Shown in pieces: positions 6,183 through 15,400 of a stretch of DNA of 16,826 bases. Within the stretch, counting starts at the first letter, position 1. The number at the start of each line of letters is the position of its first letter. A program made the translations under genes and the position numbers. Source of the DNA: Terriglobales bacterium (lineage in GTDB: Bacteria; Acidobacteriota; Terriglobia; Terriglobales; Gp1-AA117); the NCBI GenBank assembly GCA_030150795.1, contig JASLFF010000226.1, positions 1 to 16,826 of the forward strand, read 5' to 3'. The notes beneath the pieces were generated by a model that was not told the DNA's origin, did not search any database, and saw nothing but the letters and a program-made list of their open reading frames with translations.

Positions 6183-6407
6183 CTGCACCAGCGGCAGCAT
6201 CTCGGGCGGGATTGTGAATGAGGGGCTCCACCATTCGTCTTTCTGACTAGAAATGTGCTGCAGCAGGAGCGCCTTAGCTTCCCGCATTGCGGAGATGAAC
6301 GCCGGGTCAAGGGTTTGCGAATCTCCACGGACCAGTAACTCGTCATCATTTCTGCCTAGTTGTATCCCCCATTGTTCCAATTGCCGCTAGTAACTCGCTA
6401 TACTCAT
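6183..6407 (-). pseudogene. 5' relic of a downstream NRPS gene with a TubC-type N-terminal docking domain
   Basis: ATG 6407-6405 overlaps the stop of the large NRPS gene (ATGA), the usual coupling between consecutive NRPS genes. The reading MSIASY is followed by an in-frame TAG (6389-6387) and then RQLEQWGIQLGRNDDELLVR, LDPAFISAM and KALLLQHISSQKDEWW, the pattern of a TubC_N beta-hairpin docking domain. It ends with FTIPPEMLPLVQL, which closely resembles the ITPEMLTLVELTQ linker that precedes the third condensation domain of the large NRPS. At about 6183 the NRPS sequence stops abruptly. The missing part would have held at least one more module. The nonsense codon looks like the result of compensating small indels (expected LLA after MSIAS). 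This is a relic, not a working gene. Confidence 0.75.
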
Positions 6408-9400
6408 ATGCTCAACTCCACGATGCTCGGAGAAGAAGCAATTTTTTTGGGAGATGGAATGCGGTTGGCAGGAGTCTCTAATGCAGGCACATTTGTATCT
6501 AAGCTCGCGGCCAGTTCAGCCAAAGTTGGTGTGGTAAATAAGGCTCGCACATCCGCCTTCAATCCGGCCCGGGCCACTCGCTCCATCAGCGACACCGCTG
6601 TAAGCGAGTGTCCACCAAGTTCAAAGAAATTATCGTGACGGCCCACCCGCTCTAGATTGAGCAACTCCGCCCAGATGCCTGCCAGCAACTCCTCGATCGC
6701 CCCTTGCGGCGCTTCGTATTGGCGCACTACATATGCGTCGGCTTCCGGCGCAGGCAGCGCTCCCCGATCCAATTTCCCGTTCGGTGTCAGCGGCAGCGAC
6801 TCCAATCGCACATACGCCGCCGGCACCATATACTCCGGCAACTTTGCCGCTAAATGCGATCTCAGCTCCTGGGCTCCCACACTGCTTTGCTCCGCGGGTG
6901 TGTAGTAAGCCACCAGCCGCTTGTCGCCTGGTGTATCTTCACGCGCCAGCACCACGGCTTCCTGCACGCCCGCATGCTGACTCAGCCGCGCCTCGATCTC
7001 TCCCAACTCGATCCGGAACCCTCGGATCTTTACCTGAAAATCGTTGCGACCCAGAAACTCGATGTTGCCGTCCGCCAGCCACCGGCCCAGATCTCCCGTG
7101 CGGTACATCCGCGCTCCAGCCTCCATGCAGAACGGATCTTTAACGAACTTCTGTGCCGTCAGCTCCGGACGGTTCAAGTAACCGCGCGCTACCCCAGTTC
7201 CGCCGATATACAGCTCCCCGGTCACTCCCACCGGCACGGGCTCGCCATGTGCATCCAGGATGTAAATCCGCGTGTTCGCCAGCGGGCGGCCGATGGGAGT
7301 ATTGCGGGACATGTTCCTGATCTCTGGATAAGTTGTGCTGAATACCGTGGTTTCAGCGGGGCCGTAACCATTCACCACTTGAAGGCCTGGCGTATTTTGT
7401 TGAAGCTGGTAGAGTGCCGATTCCGTCGATGATTCCACTCCGACCAAGACTAGCTCAAGGGGAAGAGGTGAGATGGGTTTCTGCGTATGCTGCTCATCGC
7501 GGATAAACAAAGGAGGCAGATACCCGAAAGCAATGTTGTGAGCAACGAACCAGGCAAACAGGGCCCTTGCGTCTCCTCTGATTTGTTCAGGTACGATGTT
7601 GACGGTCGCGTTGAGACAAAATCCGGCAAACAGTTCAAAGATGGAGACGTCAAAGCCAAAGCTCGTCCACAGCGATGCTTGCACCGCATTCCGCCGCACC
7701 CTGTCTCCGAAACGTGTGATCCAGTCGTGAACAAGATTCACAATCCCGACATGCTGCACAGCGACGCCCTTGGAAGTCCCGGTCGAACCGGACGTGTAGA
7801 TGATGCAGGCGAGATTTTGCGCGGTGACTCCGAATTCATCGGACGTTGGATTGCGATCACTGTAGGAGGTCCTCCAGGCTGCACCTTGAGCATCCAGCAG
7901 GACGATGGGCCGGCCATTGTCGGATTTTATGAAGGAATCCTGGAGCCGAGTCTGCGTCAGCAGGGCCACTGGCGCACTATCTTCAAGCATGAAGCGCAGC
8001 CGCTCTGCCGGAAACGCGGGATCCAGCGGCACATACGCTCCTCCGGCTTTGAGCACTCCCAGCAGTCCAACGACCATATCAAGACCGCGCTCCGCGCAGA
8101 TTGCCACCCGGTCATCTGGCCTCACACCGAGCTCTCTTAAGTAGTGCGCCAGTTGATTGGCACGCCGGTTCAGTCCCACATAGCTCAGTTGCTCACCTTC
8201 ATACACCACCGCCACCGCTTCCGGCGTTTTCTCCACCTGCTGCTCGAACAACTGGTGTACGCACTGTTCGCTGGGAAACTGCCTCTTGGTGTCATTCCAC
8301 TCGTACAGCAGTTGTCTACGCTCCGAGGGCGGTAATATTTCCAGCGCTCGCACCGCCTTCACCGGAGAGCTTTCCAGTGCTTCGGCCAGCGAGGCCAGCG
8401 CCGTATGCATGTACCTGCAAACCCGCAACGGTCCAACCGAGGCCGGAGTTTGCGCGGCCAATGAGAAGCCTTCGCCAAAGTCACTTACCGAAAGAGTGAA
8501 GGGATAATTGCTCCGCTCCTCGATCCGAAACGGCTCGATGCCCTCCCAGGCCCGCAGGCTTTCTTGCGAACGCGCGCGGGCCGCCGTCGGACTGTGGCGG
8601 TAGTTGAGCAAGGCCGAGAACAACGGTGTGGGAGGTGCCACCCGGCTGCACCTCTGCACCAGCGCCAGAGAGGCATGTTCATGACCTAGCAACTCCGCCA
8701 GCAGATTGTGTATGCGCCGCACGCTGGCTTCGACTCCTTCCTCAGCCGCATGGATGCGCACCGGCAGAGTGTTGATGAACAGCCCCATCACGCGATCCGC
8801 CCCTTGCCCGCCCTGCATGCGTCCAAACAGCACCGTCCCGAACACCACATCCTCACGCTCTGAAACCCTGGCCAGCACCTGCGCCCACGCCAGATGGCAA
8901 AGACTCGCCGCACTGACTCCCAGTCTCCGCGCCTGCTTGCGCAAACGCCCCGCTGCGTCCTCATCCACCCGCAGATGCGCGTCCTCAATCCCGCTGCCAT
9001 CGCCCTGCACATCCAGCAGCCCAAAGGGCGCCGTCGGCTCCTCCACATCCCCCAGCATCTGCCGGAAAAAGGCTTCATGCTCTTCCTGGCTTACCCCCAG
9101 CCGCGCCTGCGCTACCAGGTTGCGGAACGGAAGCGGCTGGGGCAGAGAAGATTCCTCTCTCCGCAGATGAGCTTGTACCTCCTGGTACATCACCTCTAAG
9201 GTCGTGTGATCGCCTGCCAGATGATGTAGTAACTGCACCATCAGCCAGCGGTCCTGGACCGAGTCATAGCCGATGCAGAGCCGCAGCATCGGCGCCCGCC
9301 GCACATCGATGCGCATGCGGCGTGGGTGGCAGCGCGCATACAGCTGTTCACGGGCATCGCCGCCAACTCCGTCCAGTTCGATCTCTTCCACCGCCAACTC

Positions 9401-12400
9401 GGCCCGCCGCCACACCACCTGCACCCGTTCCCGCAATCCTTCCCACACCACCGCCGTGCGCAGAATGTCATGCCGGTCGATGACCGCCTGCAGCGCCGTG
9501 ATATAGCGATCCAGCCGGTCTCGGCTGTCAAAGCCAAACTGCATGGCCACCACGTAAGGATCACCCTCGCCGCCCATCAAATGGTGGAAGAGAATCCCCT
9601 CCTGCAGCGGGGCCAGCGGATAGATGTCTTGTATGTTGGCCGCACCGCCCGGAACACCCCTTGCGATTTCGTCGATCTCCTCTTGAGTCAGCTCCACCAG
9701 CGTTAGCATCTCTGGCGTGATCATCTGGCAGCCCGTCGGGATCAGGTTGGGCGGCGCCTCCACCCTGCGGGCATCTCCGCCTGTAGTTGCGGCCAGCTCG
9801 GCCAGTGTGGTTGTGGCGAACACGGCCCGCACGTTAACGGCAAAGCCATTGCGGCGCATTCGCTCGCTTAAGGTCACGGCCAGTAGCGAGTGTCCGCCCA
9901 GCTCAAAGAAATTATCGTGACGGCCCACGCGCTCTAGATTGAGCACCTCGGCCCAGATGCTCGCCAGCAACTCCTCGATCTCGCCTTGAGGCGGTTCATA
10001 TTGGCGGACTACGTAAGCGTCGCCTTCCGGCGCCGGCAGCGCCTTGCGATTCAACTTCCCGTTCGGCGTCAGCGGCCACGATTCCAACCGCACATATGCC
10101 GCCGGCACCATGTACTCCGGCACCTTCGCCGCTAAATGCGCTCTCAGCGCTTCGGCTCCCCCACTGTTTTGCTCCCTGGCTGTGTAGTAAGCTACCAGCC
10201 GCTTGTCGCCCGGCGTATCTTCACGGACCAGCACCACTGCTTCCTGCACTCCCTTATGTTCGCTCAGCCGCGCTTCGATCTCCCCCAACTCGATACGGAA
10301 CCCTCGGAGCTTTATCTGAAAATCGTTCCGCCCCAGAAACTCGATATTCCCATCCGAAAGCCACCGCCCTAGATCCCCCGTCCTGTACATCCGTCCGTTC
10401 GCATCATCCGTGAATGGGTCCTTGAGGAACTTCTCCGCCGTCAGCTCTGGACAGTTCAAGTAACCGCGCGCTACCCCAGTTCCGCCGATATACAGTTCCC
10501 CCGTAACGCCCACCGGTACCGGCTCTCCATGTGCATCCAGAATGTAGATCCGCGTGTTCGCAATCGGTCGCCCGATGGGAACCGTGCCTTTCTCCGGCAC
10601 TGTTTCAACGGGAAAGTAAGAGGCAAAGACGGTGATTTCCGTTGGGCCATAAAGATGGAACAGTCCGCGCTGAGGAGGTTTCTTCAACGCCTGCCGAATG
10701 CTCTGGGGATCGCACATCTCGCCACCAAAGATAATCTGGTCCATTCGATGAAAGATGTTGGGCTTTATACGTATGCATTCGTTAAAGAGTGGAGTTGTCA
10801 AGCAAAGGGTAGAGACCTGCAGATTCTGTAATTGCAGTGCCAGGTTCTCCGGCGCCAGCACATCGAATCTCGGAATCACTGCCAGACGGCAGCCATTTAA
10901 AAGCGCACCCCAGATTTCAAATGTTGCTGCATCAAAGGCCACGCTGGACAAATGCCCGATCGTCTGTGGCGGGGTGAAATCAACATAATTGGTGTTCTGC
11001 ACCAGACGAACCACGTTCAAGTGAGTCACCAGGACGCCCTTCGGCGATCCTGTCGATCCCGAAGTGTAGACGACATAAGCAAGGTGCTGGGGGCCCAGTC
11101 CGATGGTATTCGGGACTGGGTTGGTCTCAGGATGCTCCTGCCATGGCGGAGTTGCCGCTGTCAGATCAAGCACCGGCAGATTGTCGTCGATGCCGGCAAA
11201 CAACTTTTCCAGATGGCTTTGCGTCAGCAGCGCGGCCGGCGCGGAGTCTTCGATCATGAAGCGCAGCCGTTCAACCGGATACGCAGGATCCAGTGGTACA
11301 TACGCGCCTCCGGCCTTGAGCACCGCCAGCAGCGCAATGATCATCTCCAAGCTGCGCTCCACGCAGATGGCCACCCGGTCATCCGGCCTCACACCCAGCT
11401 CTCTTAAGTAATGCGCCAGTCGGTTTGCCCGCCGGTTCAACTCGGCATAGCTGAGTTCTTCTTCCTCGAACACTACCGCCGTGGCCTCGGGAGTCTTCGC
11501 CACCTGCTCCTCGAACAACTCATGCACGCACTTGTCAGACGGGAACTCGGTCCGGGTTTGATTCCATTCGTAGAGAACACGATGACGCTCGGAGACCTCG
11601 AGCAGGGGGAGGCGGTCGACGGCCTGCGTATCGTCGGCCACCATGGCTTCGAGCAGGTTGCGGAAGTATCCTAAATATCGCTCGATCGTCGATCGCTCGT
11701 ACAGTGCCGTCGCATACTCCACCCCGCCCACAATCTGATTGCCCTCTTCATGTAACGAAAGCTGCAAATCGAATTTCGATATGTCATGCGGAAGGGCAGT
11801 GAAGGGGCTGACCTGCAGCCCAGGCAGATTGATCGTTCCTTTAGGAGCGTTCTGCCATGCGAACCCCACCTGGAACACCGGGTTGTGCGCCAGACTCCGT
11901 GACGGCCGAACGATCTCCACCACCTGCTCAAACGGAATGTCCTCATGCTCCTGCGCGGCCAAAACTTGTCCCTTGACCCGCTCCAGCAGTTCCCCTACCG
12001 TCGCTGTCTCCGAAACACCCAGTCGGACTGCCAGAGTGTTGACGAAAAATCCAATCAGCCCTTCGATCTCCACTCGATTGCGATTGGCTATCGGCGTACC
12101 TATCACTACCTCGTCCTGCCCCGACAGCCGCGCCAGCAGCGCTGCCCAGCCCGCCAGCACGGTCATGTACAGCGTTGTCTTGTGCTTCCGGCTCAGTCCT
12201 CTCAACCCCGCTGTCAACTCTTCATCCAGCACCAGCTTGGCTGCCGACCCGCTGTAACTTTGTTGCTCCGGCCTTACATGGTCTGCCGGTAATTGCAATA
12301 CTTCCGGCGCTCCGGCTAAAGCCCTTTTCCAGTATTCCGCCTGCTTTCCCAGGACCTCGCCTTCCAGCCACTTCCGCTGCCAAACCGCGTAATCGGCATA

Positions 12401-15400
12401 CTGCACACCCAACTCCGGCAGACCATCCTCTTCCCCTCTCACATAGGCGCCATACAAAGAGCTTAACTCGTTGCTGAAAACACCGAATGACCACGCGTCA
12501 GAGACAATATGATGAATCGCTATGAGGAATACGTACTCTTCGTTACCTTGCCGGATCAGCAGTCCACGAATCAGCGGACCTGCTTCCAGGTCGAATGCCA
12601 TGCTCCACTCCTCTGCCGCCACCCGCTTCAATTCCTCTTTGGCATCGGTATGGTGACGCAGATCGTGCTCAACTAGATGGAAGCGGCTGTCCTCTGCCGG
12701 TGCGATTTGCTGAACCGGCTCCCCCTCCACAAAAGCAAAAGTGGTGCGCAGCACTTCATGCCGCGCCACCAAGCGGTCCAAGGCCCGCCTCAGCCCCGCT
12801 CGATTCATCTCCCCCTTCAAATACCATCCAGTCCGGATGTGATACGCCTCGCTGACACCCTGCATCTGCGCCAGAAACCACAAACGCTGCTGCGCCAGCG
12901 ACAGCGGAATCCGTTCGCCCCGAGGGGCACGGGTTATCGCTGGCAGCTCCGCATGGGCAGCAATCGCCAGAGCGCCGGCGAAATCCTCGAGTACCGGCCG
13001 TGCGAACAAATCCCTTATCGTTACTTCTACCTTCAGCGTTTCCCGCACTCTCGCAATCACCCGTACCGCCATCAGCGAGTGTCCGCCCAGCTCAAAGAAA
13101 TTATCGTGGCGGCCCACCCGCTCTAGCTTGAGCAACTCCGCCCAGATGCCTGCCAGCAACTCCTCGATCGTCCCTTGCGGCGCCTCGTATTGGCGCACTC
13201 CATAGGCGTCGCCTTCCGGCGCCGGCAATGCCTTCCGATCCAATTTCCCGTTCGGCGTCAGCGGCAGGGATTCCAACCTCACGTAGGCTGCCGGCACCAT
13301 GTATTCCGGCAACTTCGCCGCTAAATGCGCTCTCAGCTCTTGGGCTCCCACACTGTTTTGCTCCCTGGCTGTGTAGTAAGCCACCAGACGTTTCTCGCCC
13401 GGCATATCTTCACGGGCCAGCACCACTGCTTCCTGCACCCCCTTATGTTCGCTCAGCCGGGCCTCGATCTCTCCCAATTCAATCCGGAAGCCCCGTACCT
13501 TCACCTGAAAATCATTCCGCCCAAGAAACTCAATCGTCCCATCCGCCTGCCAACGCCCCAGATCGCCTGTCCGGTACATCCGCGCTCCCGCTTCCCCGCT
13601 GTACGGGTCCGGCACAAACCGCTCCGCTGTCAGCTCCACTCCGTTCAAATACCCTCGCGACACTCCCGCTCCTCCGATGTACAGCTCTCCCGCCACTCCT
13701 ACCGGTATTGGTTCCCCTTGCTTGTCCAGGATATAGGCCCGCTTATTCGCGATCGGGCGCCCAATGGGCGGAGTGCCAAGCTTTTGATCATCGCAGTCAT
13801 ACAGCGTTGCATGCACCGTCGTCTCGGTTGGTCCGTAGAGGTTGATGAGTCGCCGCCCAGGCAGCCACTGTTTGGCCAGAGACTCAGTTAGAATTTCGGC
13901 TGAAACCATGAGAGTTTCAAGGGTATCGAGGTCGCTACTTTCTGGTAAGGTGGCCAGCACCGTCGGCGGGAACTTTGCGTGAGTGATTCCACTTCGTTTG
14001 ATTACCTGCTTCAGGGCTTCACCAATCAAAATCGCCCCTTGCGGTGCAACATACAACGCGGCGCCTCCACACAGCGCATTCCAAATCTCTGGAGTGCTGG
14101 CATCGAAGCTCAACGATGCAAACTGCAAGATGCGGCTGGCAGACTCGACGGCTAAGAGTCGAACTTGTGTGACAATAAGGCTACTTACCGCTCGGTGCTC
14201 AGCCATGACCGCTTTGGGGGTTCCCGTCGAGCCGGAGGTATAAGTGATGTAGGCCAAATGCTCAGAACTAAGACCTATCGCTGCTGGATCCGGATTGGTC
14301 TCCGGCTCTCTGCTCCACGCATCTGCTCCCCCGATCAGATCCAGCACCTGTACGCTTTCGCCAATCCCGCTGAACAGTCTTTGTAAATGTTTCTGCGTCA
14401 GCAGCACCGCCGGTGCGCTATCCTCCACCATGAACTGCAATCGTTCCCCCGGATACGCCGGGTCCAGCGGCACATACGCTCCCCCGGCCTTCAGGATTCC
14501 CAGTATCCCTACCACCATCTCAAGACTGCGCTCCACGCAGATCGCCACCCGTTCATCCGGCCTCACACCGAGCTCTCTTAAATAATGCGCCAGCCGGTTG
14601 GCTCTCCGGTTCAGCTCTCCATAGCTCAGAGAGGCTTCCTCATACACCACTGCAACAGCTTCCGGGCTTTTGCCTACCTGCTCCTCGAACAACTCATGCA
14701 CACACCTCTCACTCGGATATCCCACTTCCGTCGCGTTCCACTCATAGAGAAGCTGCTGCCGCTCCTCTTGCGGCAGCATGGGCAAACGATCCACCCTCTG
14801 GCTGTCATCAGTCACCATAGCTCCCAACAGGTTGCGGAAGTATCCTAAATATCGCTCGATCGTCGATCGCTCGAACAGCGCCGTCGCATACTCAACCCAG
14901 CCCACAATCTGATTGCCCTCTTCATGTAACGACAGCGTCAAATCGAATTTCGATATGTCATGCGGAAGGGCAGTGAAGGGGCTGACCTGCAGCCCAGGAA
15001 GATCGATCGTTCCTTTAGGATTGTTCTGCCAGGAAAACATCACCTGGAACACCGGGTTGTGTGCCAGACTTCGTGGCGGCCGAACGATCTCCACCACCTG
15101 CTCAAACGGAATGCCTTGATGCTCCTGTGCGGCAACAACTCGCGATCTCACGTGAGCCAGCAGTTCGCCAACGTCGAACGAATCCGAAACACCCAGTCGC
15201 AATGCCAGAGTGTTGACGAAAAATCCAATCAGCCTTTCGATCTCCACTCGATTGCGATTGGCCGCCGGCGTGCCTATCACTACCTCGTCCTGCCCCGACA
15301 ACCGCGCCAGCAGCGCTGCCCAGCCCGCCAGCACGGTCATGTACAGCGTTGTCTTGTGCTTCCGGCTCAGTCCTCTCAATCCTGCTGTCAACTCTTCATC

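Larger units (their letters stand above)
9782..12910 (-). other. NRPS module 2 (C2-A2-T2)
   Basis: C2 has HHIVSDA (1228-1234). A2 core: YTSGSTG from 1710. The code read by eye is D-A-F-C-I-G-L-V-F-K. The D-A-F frame and terminal F-K recall codes for aliphatic or hydrophobic residues (Val/Ile types), so a hydrophobic residue is my low-confidence prediction. T2 serine is S2103. Because C3 is of dual type, the residue loaded here should end up in D configuration. Confidence 0.72.
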
